Shown here one piece after another: positions 25,150-33,770 of a DNA stretch of 64,000 nt. The position numbers were made by a program, and so were the translations under genes. The number at the start of each line of letters is the position of its first letter. Positions within the stretch are counted from its first letter, which is position 1. The notes beneath the pieces are model-generated. The model had not been told where the DNA came from, ran no database searches, and saw only the letters and a list, made by a program, of their open reading frames with translations. The DNA is from Hyphomicrobium_A sp963782555 (lineage in GTDB: Bacteria > Pseudomonadota > Alphaproteobacteria > Rhizobiales > Hyphomicrobiaceae): assembly GCA_963782555.1 (NCBI GenBank), contig CAWAKB010000001.1, forward strand, positions 930,001-994,000. Reading direction: 5' to 3'.

Positions 25150-27684
25150 ATGCAAGCCTACTGGTCGCGAGATGCCGCCGACCTCTTGAAGGCGCTGCAG
25201 ACGTCGGCCACGGGCCTCACCCAGTCCGAGGCGGAGCTGCGCGTGGACCGTTTCGGCGAGAACCGCGTCACCGCCAAAGAGCATGCAAGTCCATTGCGTC
25301 TGCTCCTGCGCCAGTACGAGAGCCCGCTCGTGCTCATCCTCATCTTCGGGGCCCTCGTCTCCGCCGTCCTCAGGGAGTGGACGGATGCGGTCATCATCCT
25401 CGCCATCGTGCTCGGGAGCACGCTCCTTGGTTTTGCGCAGGAGTATCGCGCGACGGAGGCGGTCAAGCGCCTGCGCGAAGCCGTCGCCCTGCGCGTGACC
25501 GCCTTGCGCGATGGCGAAGCGCGCACCATCGATGCCTGCACAATCGTGCCGGGCGACGTCATCTTGTTGTCTGCCGGCAATCTGGTGCCGGCCGACGGCG
25601 TCGTGCTCGATGCGCGTGATTTCCTCGTCTCGCAGGCCGCGCTGACGGGGGAGTTGTTCCCCGTCGAGAAGATGCCGGGCGTGAGCCCCGTCGACGCCTC
25701 CTTGCAGCAGCGCAACAACGCGGTGTTTCTCGGCACCTCGGTGCGCAGCGGCACCGCCAAGGTGCTGGTGGTGGAGACCGGCGGGGCAACCGCGTTCGGT
25801 GCCGTCGCCGGCCGCCTTGCAGCCGCGAGCCCCGACACCGCGTTCGAGCGCGGCTTGCGCAAGTTCGGCTATCTGTTGACGCGGATCATGACGGTAATCG
25901 TCATCTTCGTGTTCACCGTCAATCTGCTGCTGCACCGGCCGTTGATCGAGTTGCTGCTGTTTGCCGTGGCGCTCGCCGTCGGCCTGACGCCCGAGCTGTT
26001 GCCGGCCATCGTCAGCGTCACCCTGTCGGCCGGGGCGCGGCGCATGGCCAAGCGCGGCGTCATCGTGCGTCGCCTGGCGGCGATCGAGAATTTGGGCAGC
26101 GTCGACGTGCTGTGCACCGACAAGACGGGCACGCTGACCAAAGGCGTCGTCGAGGTGAGCGGCGCGGTCGATGCGGCGGGCACGCCGTCTGAGCGCGTGT
26201 TCCGTTGCGCCGCCATCAACTCGCATCTGGAGACCGGGATCGACAATCCGCTCGATGCCGCGATCCTCGCCGAGGCCGAGCGGCGCGGCGTTGCCTTGGG
26301 CCCCTTAAGCAAGATCGACGAGATCCCTTATGACTTCGTGCGCAAGCGGCTGACGATCGTCGTCGCCGAGGAGGACGGTTCGCATCTCATCATCACCAAA
26401 GGCGCCTTCGACACGGTGATGGCGTGCTGCACGCATGTCGCCGGTGCGCTGGGCCCCGAGCCGCTCGATGAGGCAAGGAAGGAGACGCTGCGCGCCTTCT
26501 ATGCCGCCAAGGGCGCCGAGGGATGCCGCGTGCTCGGTCTTGCGACCAAGCGGGAGGCTGCGAAGCCCCGCTACACGCGCGACGACGAGGCGGGCATGCA
26601 ACTCGAGGGGCTGCTGCTCTTCTTCGATCCGCTCAAGGAGGCGATCGATACCACGATCCTGGAGCTCGCCCGTGCCGGCATCGCCGTCAAGCTGGTGACC
26701 GGCGACAACCGCCATGTCGCAGCCCATGTCGGCGCCGCCGTCGGCCTCGACCCAGAGCGCCTGCTCACCGGACAGCAGCTCAACGAGACGCGCGAGGAGG
26801 CGCTCTGGCACCTTGCCGAGACGACCGACATCTTTGCCGAGGTCGACCCCGAGCAGAAGGAGCGGATCGTGCTGGCGCTGCAGAAGCGCGGCCACGCGGT
26901 AGCCTATCTCGGCGACGGCATCAACGACGCGCCGGCGCTGAACGCAGCCGACGTCGGCGTCTCCGTCGATTCTGCGGTCGACGTGGCGCGCGAGAGCGCC
27001 GACATCGTGCTTCTGCAGCGCGACCTCGACGTCCTGAAGGACGGCGTGCTCGACGGCCGGCGCACCTTCGCCAACACCTTCAAGTACGTGGCCATCACCA
27101 CCAGCGCCAACTTCGGCAACATGATCAGCATGGCGCTGGGCACGCTGGTGGTGCCGTTCCTGCCGCTGCTCGCCAAGCAGATCCTGCTCAACAATTTTCT
27201 CTCCGACATCCCCGCGATCGCTCTTTCGACCGACAACGTCGATCCGGAGATGACCGAGACGGCGCAGCAGTGGAACATCGCCACCATCCGTTCCTTCATG
27301 GTGGTCTTCGGCCTCATCAGCACCGCCTTCGACCTCTTGACGTTCGTCCTGCTGCTGGAAGTCGTCGACGCCGACGCTACGCTCTTTCGCACCACCTGGT
27401 TCCTCGTCTCGCTGCTGACCGAGCTCGCGGTGGTGCTGGTGCTGCGCACCCATCTTCCCTGCTGGCGCAGCCGGCCGAGTCGCCTTTTGGTCGTCTTGGC
27501 CCTGGCGGTGAGCGTTATTGCTGTTGCCCTGCCTTACCTGGGGTTTGCCGCGCGTCCCTTCGGCTTCGTGCCGTTGTCAGCCAACCTTCTCTTTTCCGGC
27601 TTCGGGATCGTAGTCCTCTACGTTGCCGCGACCGAAGTCGCGAAGCGCTGGTTCTACGCGCGGCCGAGCAAAGACGCTGCCTGA
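25150..27684 (+). CDS. mgtA: MgtA-type magnesium-translocating P-type ATPase
   Basis: An inner-membrane P-type ATPase of 844 residues, probably importing Mg2+. The cation-ATPase N-domain (TQSEAELRVDRFGENRV) and actuator loop (LTGELFPVEK) are followed by the M4 motif VGLTPELLP. The phosphorylated Asp324 lies in CTDKTGTLTKG. Further along are TGDNRHVAAHVG and the hinge GDGINDAPAL, then C-terminal helices. The segment SERVFRCAAINSHLETG and the LTPE-LP motif are shared with MgtA/MgtB rather than with Ca2+ or heavy-metal pumps. No long leader precedes it, so a MgtA-type riboswitch is absent, and it is likely co-transcribed with the peptidase 12 nt upstream. Confidence 0.85.
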   Translation: MQAYWSRDAADLLKALQTSATGLTQSEAELRVDRFGENRVTAKEHASPLRLLLRQYESPLVLILIFGALVSAVLREWTDAVIILAIVLGSTLLGFAQEYRATEAVKRLREAVALRVTALRDGEARTIDACTIVPGDVILLSAGNLVPADGVVLDARDFLVSQAALTGELFPVEKMPGVSPVDASLQQRNNAVFLGTSVRSGTAKVLVVETGGATAFGAVAGRLAAASPDTAFERGLRKFGYLLTRIMTVIVIFVFTVNLLLHRPLIELLLFAVALAVGLTPELLPAIVSVTLSAGARRMAKRGVIVRRLAAIENLGSVDVLCTDKTGTLTKGVVEVSGAVDAAGTPSERVFRCAAINSHLETGIDNPLDAAILAEAERRGVALGPLSKIDEIPYDFVRKRLTIVVAEEDGSHLIITKGAFDTVMACCTHVAGALGPEPLDEARKETLRAFYAAKGAEGCRVLGLATKREAAKPRYTRDDEAGMQLEGLLLFFDPLKEAIDTTILELARAGIAVKLVTGDNRHVAAHVGAAVGLDPERLLTGQQLNETREEALWHLAETTDIFAEVDPEQKERIVLALQKRGHAVAYLGDGINDAPALNAADVGVSVDSAVDVARESADIVLLQRDLDVLKDGVLDGRRTFANTFKYVAITTSANFGNMISMALGTLVVPFLPLLAKQILLNNFLSDIPAIALSTDNVDPEMTETAQQWNIATIRSFMVVFGLISTAFDLLTFVLLLEVVDADATLFRTTWFLVSLLTELAVVLVLRTHLPCWRSRPSRLLVVLALAVSVIAVALPYLGFAARPFGFVPLSANLLFSGFGIVVLYVAATEVAKRWFYARPSKDAA

Positions 27685-27734
27685 CACGAGCTGACGAAGG
27701 CTGCGACAGCACGTGCAGCAGTTGGCGTTGGACT

Positions 27735-27758
27735 CGCTATATCTCATTGGATATAACG
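27735..27758 (+). promoter_or_regulatory. ModE-like operator upstream of the TonB receptor
   Basis: CGCTATAT, then 8 nt, then ATATAACG: a 24-bp inverted repeat with a single mismatch, ending about 22-30 nt before the receptor start. Spacing and half-sites match the ModE (molybdate-responsive repressor) operator form CGTTATAT-N8-A(C/T)ATAACG as I recall it. An A+T-rich dyad stands out in this 64% GC context. A ModE gene is not in the window. Confidence 0.6.
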
Positions 27759-27780
27759 TTAGCAGTTCGCGTATTGGGGG

Positions 27781-30005
27781 GTGTTACCTGTGTTCAAGTT
27801 CGCGTACGCGGCGCTTCTCAGCGCCGCGATGAGCCTTGTCGTGTCCGCTTCGGCCACGGCGCAACAAGTCACTGACGCGTCGGGCGACGATGCCACGGGG
27901 AGCGATGTCACGCCGCTTCCGCCGGTCGTTGTCGAATCTCCAAAAGAGCAGATCGCCCGCGAGCCGAGGCGCAAGACGAAGGGCGCCGGCGCACCGGCTT
28001 CCGGCTCAGGCGAGCCGCGAGAGGGTGGCGAGAGCGCATCCGGCGAGCCGGAGGGCGTCTTCACGCTCGGCAAGCTCAATCTCGTCGGTGGCACGGTCGT
28101 CACGGGTGACGCCATGTGGACGTTCTCCAAGGACACCCTCGACAGCGCGCTGGCGCTGGCGCCGGGCGTGACGTCGTCGAACTCCGGCGGCAGCCGCAAT
28201 GAGCGGCTGATCTTCGTGCGCGGCTTCGACCGTTTCCAGGTGCCCCTGTCGATCGACGGCATCCGCGTCTATCTGCCGGCCGACAACCGTATCGACTTCG
28301 GCCGCTTTCTGACGCCCGACATCTCCGAGATGCAGATCGCCAAGGGCTACACCTCGGTGTTGAACGGGCCCGGCGGCCTCGGCGGTGCCATCAACCTCGT
28401 GACCAAGAAGCCGAGCAAGGCCGTCGAGGCCGAGGTGCAGGGCGGCATGAGCTTCGGCACCGACGGATCCTACGAGGGCTACAAGACCTACGGCTCGGTC
28501 GGCACGCGTCAGCCCGGCTACTACCTGCAGGCCAGTGGCACGCTCGTCGATCTCGACGGCTGGATGCTGTCGGACGACTTCACGCCGACCGCGAACGAGA
28601 ACGGTGGCTTCCGCGACCATTCCGACACGCGCGACTGGTCGGTGAACCTCAAGGCCGGCCTGACGCCCAACGCCACCGACGACTACTCGATCAACTACCT
28701 GAAACAGTCGGGCTCGAAGGGGGCGCCGCTGCACGTCACCGATCCGATCTCGTCGCAGCGCGATTGGGACTGGCCCTACTGGGATCTGGAAAGCGTCCAC
28801 TGGCTGTCGCACACCAAGATCGGGGATTCCTCCTTCGTCGAGACCAAGGCCTACTACAACTCCTTTACGAATGGGCTCTTTGCCTACGACGACGCCACCT
28901 ACAGCTCGCAGACCAAGCCCCGGGCCTTCCGCAGCTACTATGACGATTGGGCGGCCGGCGGCAGCATCGAGGCCGGCACCGATCTCGCGACCTGGGACAC
29001 GCTCAAAGGGGCCTTCTACACCGCCGCGACAATCACGGCGAGTATCAGGACTACAACCTGAGCGGACAGACGTGCTCGGACCCGCCCTGCTTCACCGAGC
29101 CCGAGCAGACCACGACGGAGGACACCTACTCGCTGGCGCTGGAGAACACCGTGCACGTGTCGCGCCGCATCGATGTGGTCGGCGGCATCGGCTACGACTG
29201 GCGCAAGCTGTTGCGGGCCGAGGATTTCTCCTCCTCGACCGGCATGGTCTACTACCCCTTGAAGGACAGCAATGCGTTCGACTGGCAGGGCGCCGCCATC
29301 TATCGTTTGAACAGCGCCCAGACGCTGCACGCCAGCGTGTCGGCGCGCACGCGCTTTCCCACCATCTTCGAGCGCTTCAGCTCGCGCTTCGGCGGCGCCA
29401 CGTCGAACCCGGGGCTTTCGCCCGAGCGCGCCACCAACTACGAGGTCGGCTGGTCGGAGCAGCTGGCCCCCGGCAGCAAGATCGCCACGGCCGTCTTCTA
29501 TAATGACGTGACCGACGTGATCGAGTCGGTGCCGATCATCGCGCCCGACGGCTCGAGCGTGACCCAGAGCCAGAATGTTGGCGACGGCCACTATTACGGC
29601 ATCGAGCTTTCCGGCGACAACGCGGTGTCGAAGAGCGTGCTCGTCGGCGGCAACATCACCTGGATGCGGCGCGACATCACCAATCCGACCGATCCCGACT
29701 ACGAGTTGACCGGCGTGCCCGAGATCAAGGGCATCGCCTACTTGACCTGGCGCGCCACCGAGGCTCTGAGCTTCACGCCGAATGTCGAGTTCGCGAGCAA
29801 GCGTTGGACGGTGACGTCCGACGGCTCCCACTACTACAAGACGGGGGCCTTCGGCCTCGTCAACCTGCAAGCCGAGTACGACCTGGACGAGCACACGACC
29901 TTTGCCGTGACGGCGCGCAACCTGCTCGACGCCGACTACCAGCTGACCGACGGGTTCCCCGAGCCCGGCGGGTCGTTTGTCGCCAACGTCAAAGCGACGT
30001 TCTGA
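27781..30005 (+). pseudogene. TonB-dependent receptor, interrupted by one frameshift
   Basis: An outer-membrane TonB-dependent receptor that would take up a metal complex. It has a signal peptide (FAYAALLSAAMSLVVSASATA), a plug domain (GVTSSNSGGSRNERLIFVRG, DGIRVYLPADNR, LNGPGGLGGAINLVTKKP) and a barrel ending in EPGGSFVANVKATF with the terminal Phe. The frame breaks near 29020: the first frame stops at 29061, while the rest, from RRDNHGEYQDYN, lies in the +1 frame. Loss of one C (TTCTACACCGCC for TTCTACCACCGCC) accounts for it. A GTG at 27790 after GGGGGG is a likelier start than GTG at 27781. The ModE-like operator upstream hints at molybdate or tungstate as cargo. If the indel is a sequencing error the gene is intact. 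Confidence 0.85.
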
Positions 30006-30013
30006 GGGAGAAG

Positions 30014-30565
30014 ATGAAGTCGCGTTTTGCCACACCCGCGAGCGGCGTCCGCTACGGCGCCATCGCGACCGCGGCGGTCGGGCTCATGCTCGTCGCCGCG
30101 CCCGTGCGCGCGGCCGAGGACACCGGCTGCAAAGCCTTCCTGTGGCCAATTGCAAAAGAGCAGGCCGCGTTCGCGCGCGCGGACCTGCCGACCGTTTCCT
30201 CTGGCGCGGCGCGCGGAGCGTGGACCGAGCAGGCCTTCGCCTTGAAGCCCGCGGCCGAGGTGGCGCTGCCGGTGGCGCCGAGCGGCAAGCCGATGACGAA
30301 GGTCGATAAGCCGTTCGCGGGCATCGTTACCTTCGACGCGCCTGCCGTAGCGGGCGTCTATCACGTGACGCTGTCGGGCTCGGCCTGGATCGATCTCGTG
30401 CAGGGCGGCGCGCCGCTCCAGGCGGCGGCGTTTACTGGCGCGCACGGCTGCGCCCGCGTGCACAAGAGCGTGCGCTTCGAGCTCGGCAAGGCGCCGCTCG
30501 TCTTGGAGATCAGCGGCTCAAAGGCCGGGGTGATCAAGGTCGCGATCGTGCGGGCGGTGGATTGA
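30014..30565 (+). CDS. Small exported protein linked to the TonB receptor
   Basis: A predicted periplasmic protein of 183 residues, not recognised as a named family. A signal peptide (AIATAAVGLMLVAAPVRA, cleavage before AED) precedes a beta-rich body with two cysteines: DTGCKAF near residue 39 and AHGCARV near residue 145. The second half has HVTLSGSAWIDLVQGG and ends VIKVAIVRAVD. The start is well supported: GAGGGAGAAG directly precedes the ATG, 8 nt after the receptor stop, so the genes form one unit. It may bind the ligand delivered by the receptor or support the receptor's assembly; both are inference. Confidence 0.75.
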   Translation: MKSRFATPASGVRYGAIATAAVGLMLVAAPVRAAEDTGCKAFLWPIAKEQAAFARADLPTVSSGAARGAWTEQAFALKPAAEVALPVAPSGKPMTKVDKPFAGIVTFDAPAVAGVYHVTLSGSAWIDLVQGGAPLQAAAFTGAHGCARVHKSVRFELGKAPLVLEISGSKAGVIKVAIVRAVD

Positions 30566-30864
30566 GCACCCGGCTGGTCGCCGCCGCTTCTATTGGTTGG
30601 CGTTCGCTCGCCTCGCGAAAACTAATCCCCGCCTCCCGCCGCGCCTTTACACTGCGTCCGCCCGTTCCAACGGCCAGGGGCGCAGACGTGCGCTGGCGGA
30701 CTTGCGCGGAGCGGGCCGGCACATCGGGTGGGAGCCATAAGCTGCACCCGAGTCCCAACTGCCGCGTCATGGCGGAGCCATGCTTCGCATGGACGGCGAA
30801 AATCTCGGTGTCGCTCCGGGGCGGGGATGCAACCCGGAGAATGGCGGCGGACAGCCCTTGTGCC

Positions 30865-30940
30865 CTCGTGTGATGATCGAGAAATTCGCCACCATTCTCG
30901 GCCCGCGCTCAAGCGAATTTCTCGATCTGAATCACACGAG
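30865..30940. repeat. Long inverted repeat in the intergenic region
   Basis: In the 594-bp gap 30,566-31,159, CTCGTGTGAT-g-ATCGAGAAATTCGC pairs with GCGAATTTCTCGAT-ctga-ATCACACGAG across a 23-nt spacer. The arms are 24 bp with a small internal bulge. It is long for a terminator and lacks a T-run, so it may be a dispersed palindromic element or an RNA structure. The rest of the gap shows no gene I can support. Confidence 0.6.
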
Positions 30941-31159
30941 AAAATCTACATTGCTCGTGCCCCTTTGATTCCGAAGATCGCTCGGGGAGCTAGCCCCAAA
31001 CGCAGGCGAGCTTCAGAATCGGGCCACGAGGGGGCGGCGAAGGCCGCATCCAATCTCGAACCAAAGTGAAGGGCCAGACCCGCCCCGCTCCCTGGTTCTT
31101 TTCCTCAAACCCTCGGGCAGAAATGCCGCGGGGCCAAAGGTGCTTCTTCTATGAACTGT

Positions 31160-32218
31160 CTACGCCGGCTTGGCAGCGAGTGCGGCCCGCAGAACGCGGG
31201 CGTAGTTCTCGATGGCGAGCTTGCGGATGCGCGCTTCCGGCATCGCCTGCCGGCGCCACAACGCGATGACGCGCTGCAGGTCGGCGTAGTCGGCAATCGG
31301 TGGATTGGCGATGGCGTTCATGTCGGTGCCGAACGCGGCGTGGTCCTCGCCCAGCCATTCGGCCAATTGCGCCAGCCGCCGGGCGTAGTCGCCAATGCCC
31401 GGCCCGATATCGGAGCGCAAGGTCCACAATCCGACGACGCCGCTCCGGTCGGCGATGGCTTTCGCCGTTTCCAGTCTGAGCTGGCGCGCTTTGGTTGCCG
31501 CCATCGACCAATGCGGATGCTGCGTGCGCGTGACCGAGCCGTGCGACCAGACCATCGGCACCTTGGAGATCGCGAGCGCCTGGCTCACCGCATCGTCGCT
31601 GGCGTGCGCGAGATCGACCAGCATCCCAAGACGGTTGCATTCGGCAACGGTCGCTTTGCCGAGCGGCGACAGCCCGCCGTGTCGCGGCCGCGCGGTTTGG
31701 AAATCGCCGATCTGGTTGTCGACGTAGTGGACGAGCTGCAGATGGCGGATGCCGAGGTCATAGGCTTCGCGCAATGGGCCGACGTCGTTCTCGACGAAGC
31801 TCGCGCCTTCGACTGCGAGCACCACGTGGGGCTCGCCCCCCACCGCGCGGTCGACGTCCTCGGGCGTGCGCACGATCTTCAAGCCTTGGCTGGCGAGGTG
31901 CTGCTTGGCGCGGCCGATCTCGTCCTTGAGCCAGGCGAGCGCCTCGCCCTTTGCCGGCACACCTTTCTGCTGCAGCCCGCGCGCACTGCGGCGCAGCCAG
32001 GGAAGGTCGCCAACGAGCGACCAGGCAACGAGCGTGGCGCTGCCCGCCGCCATGGTGCGCGCCAGCGGACGCTTTGCTGCGGCGTTGGGCCCGAAGAAGA
32101 ACAGATGCGCGTGCATGTCGCCGATGAGGACGCGAGCCGGTGCCTCGCGCGCAAGGGCGGCTTGGCGCAGGATGAACGGCGCAGCCAGACCAGCCAACAG
32201 GAAGCGGCGGCGGTTCAT
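31160..32218 (-). CDS. Tat-exported membrane dipeptidase (peptidase M19)
   Basis: A zinc dipeptidase of the renal-dipeptidase family, 352 residues, acting outside the cytoplasm. The N-terminus MNRRRFLLAGLAAPF is a Tat signal with the RR-F-L motif. Metal and active-site regions are visible: GDMHAH near 32-37, VEGAS (bridging Glu), LVDLAHASDD, VWSHGSV, and FGTDMNAI near the end. The usual HxD at the first metal site is HxH here. It starts 18 nt after the permuted papain-like gene, so the pair is likely one operon for dipeptide or cell-wall peptide breakdown. The C-terminal stop is followed by open intergenic DNA. Confidence 0.88.
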   Translation of the reverse strand: MNRRRFLLAGLAAPFILRQAALAREAPARVLIGDMHAHLFFFGPNAAAKRPLARTMAAGSATLVAWSLVGDLPWLRRSARGLQQKGVPAKGEALAWLKDEIGRAKQHLASQGLKIVRTPEDVDRAVGGEPHVVLAVEGASFVENDVGPLREAYDLGIRHLQLVHYVDNQIGDFQTARPRHGGLSPLGKATVAECNRLGMLVDLAHASDDAVSQALAISKVPMVWSHGSVTRTQHPHWSMAATKARQLRLETAKAIADRSGVVGLWTLRSDIGPGIGDYARRLAQLAEWLGEDHAAFGTDMNAIANPPIADYADLQRVIALWRRQAMPEARIRKLAIENYARVLRAALAAKPA

Positions 32219-32236
32219 GCGCGGTATCTGCGGCCG

Positions 32237-33505
32237 CTACTGGAGCACGATGGTCGCGACGTAGTCCATGGTCCGGTTCTTGTTGTCCGGAGGCAGCAGC
32301 GTGTTGATCAGATAGGAGGTCGGCGAGTAGTTCTCGGCGATGCCGGCGAAGTTGAACCCGGTGCCGAGCAGACGCGCCCACCAGCTCTGGTAGAACCGCC
32401 CGGTGATGCCGGTGTAGTAGCTCTCCAGCCGCTCGAACTTGGACTTCATCGATTTGGCGATGGTCCGGTGCCCCACCGACATCTTCTTGAGGCCCTCAGG
32501 ATTGTCGACGAAGACCGAGTGCAGCAACTTATCGCGTTGTTCGGCGGGAAGCTTCATGGAATCGACGACGAGAAGCGGCCCGTCGGCGAGGCCGGAATAC
32601 GAGCTGCGCCAGTGGTGGGGTACGACGTTGCCGGTCGCCTTCATGGGATGCATCGGCTCTTTGATGCAGGCGGGCACGCGCGAGCCCTTGAAATCATCGG
32701 CGGTCTTGTCGGGATCGCAGTCCCTGAGCGCCAGCATCGACCAGGCGAACTCGGAGCAGAACATGTCGAGGTTGCCGGACGGATTTTGCCCGAGCGCGAT
32801 CTGCCCCAGCTGCTTCACGAAACCAAGCGACCGGTGTGGCCGGTACTTGGGCGCGTTGTAGTCCTGATTGAAGCTGATCTGGCTCGGATAGACGCGGGAG
32901 GCAGCGGCGTTCATGCGCGTCGCCCAGGCGACGATGTTCTTGCGCTCCTCGTCGGTCAGGTTGCGAGGCCGGATGACGTGAATGTAGTCGAGCGTCCGGT
33001 AGTGCTCGCTCGTCAGGTCGGCACGCATGCCGCTTCCCAGATACTCCTCGTTCAAAGGATTATCGATGTTGTGCACCTTGCCGTCCTTCACGTAGGCGAG
33101 GCCGGTGTGGCTGATGCCCATCTGCACGTTGGGGTAGGCGCCGGCGCCGCCCCATTCGGTGCGGAAGCTCAACAACAGATCCCCCGTCTGCACGAGCCCG
33201 CTCTCGGCGAGCCGCTTGGCGAGGTTCGAGCGGCTGGCAACGACGAGGCGCAAGCCGACGTCGCCGGCGGCGCCCTTGGCGTCGGGATGCTTGAAGTCGA
33301 TCAGCGTGAGAGACGTCTTGATGTCGTCGGGAAGCTTGGCGCGCGCGCTTGCCGGCACGGCGAAAAAGACCGGGATATTGAGCTTTTTCGCCATCCGCTC
33401 GTTCACCTTCTCGTCGAAGGTGAACGTCTTCGCCGCAACCGATGCGGCCGTGAGCGAGACACCCGCTACCACGAGCAGTGGCAGCAATCTCATCCTCATC
33501 GACAT
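32237..33505 (-). CDS. Exported permuted papain-like (NlpC/P60 fold) protein
   Basis: A secreted protein of 422 residues with a signal peptide (MRLLPLLVVAGVSLTAASVAA). It appears to hold a circularly permuted NlpC/P60 or YiiX-like fold: GDLLLSF, then GISHTGLAYVKDGKVHNID with His133, and MFCSEFAW with Cys250. Cys coming after His in sequence is the mark of the permuted form. Such enzymes cut amide or ester bonds in peptidoglycan, lipids or peptides. The C-terminal 150 residues (HHWRSSYSGLADG ... YLINTLLPP) are not recognised. The ATG at 33505 has GGGAGGAAA 8 nt upstream and is clearly the start. It forms a pair with the dipeptidase. Confidence 0.72.
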   Translation of the reverse strand: MSMRMRLLPLLVVAGVSLTAASVAAKTFTFDEKVNERMAKKLNIPVFFAVPASARAKLPDDIKTSLTLIDFKHPDAKGAAGDVGLRLVVASRSNLAKRLAESGLVQTGDLLLSFRTEWGGAGAYPNVQMGISHTGLAYVKDGKVHNIDNPLNEEYLGSGMRADLTSEHYRTLDYIHVIRPRNLTDEERKNIVAWATRMNAAASRVYPSQISFNQDYNAPKYRPHRSLGFVKQLGQIALGQNPSGNLDMFCSEFAWSMLALRDCDPDKTADDFKGSRVPACIKEPMHPMKATGNVVPHHWRSSYSGLADGPLLVVDSMKLPAEQRDKLLHSVFVDNPEGLKKMSVGHRTIAKSMKSKFERLESYYTGITGRFYQSWWARLLGTGFNFAGIAENYSPTSYLINTLLPPDNKNRTMDYVATIVLQ

Positions 33506-33770
33506 ATCTGTTTTTCCTCCCGACACGGACCCACGCGCTTTCGCTCTAGCACGCCCGATTGTGACGCCCAAGCGCGCTGCAATCACTGCCGCTCAGTCGA
33601 TATGCCCATGTCGGTCATAATTGGATCGTAATTACATGGTGTGTAAAGAGCGTCCGGCGGGGCAACACCAAGGCGACCAGAGGGCGGCGCTGCTAGTCAC
33701 GATCGACGCGTGTGATGCATCGGTTGAACCGATTCATCTCCGGCGTTGGTGCCGACCCTACGAAGGCCGC

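Noticed and set aside
27685..27734. Possible terminator after mgtA
   Set aside because: No convincing stem with T-run.
31151..33631. 826-residue plus-strand frame opposite the dipeptidase and papain-like genes
   Set aside because: Shadow of two exported proteins that have signal peptides, active sites and good ribosome sites.
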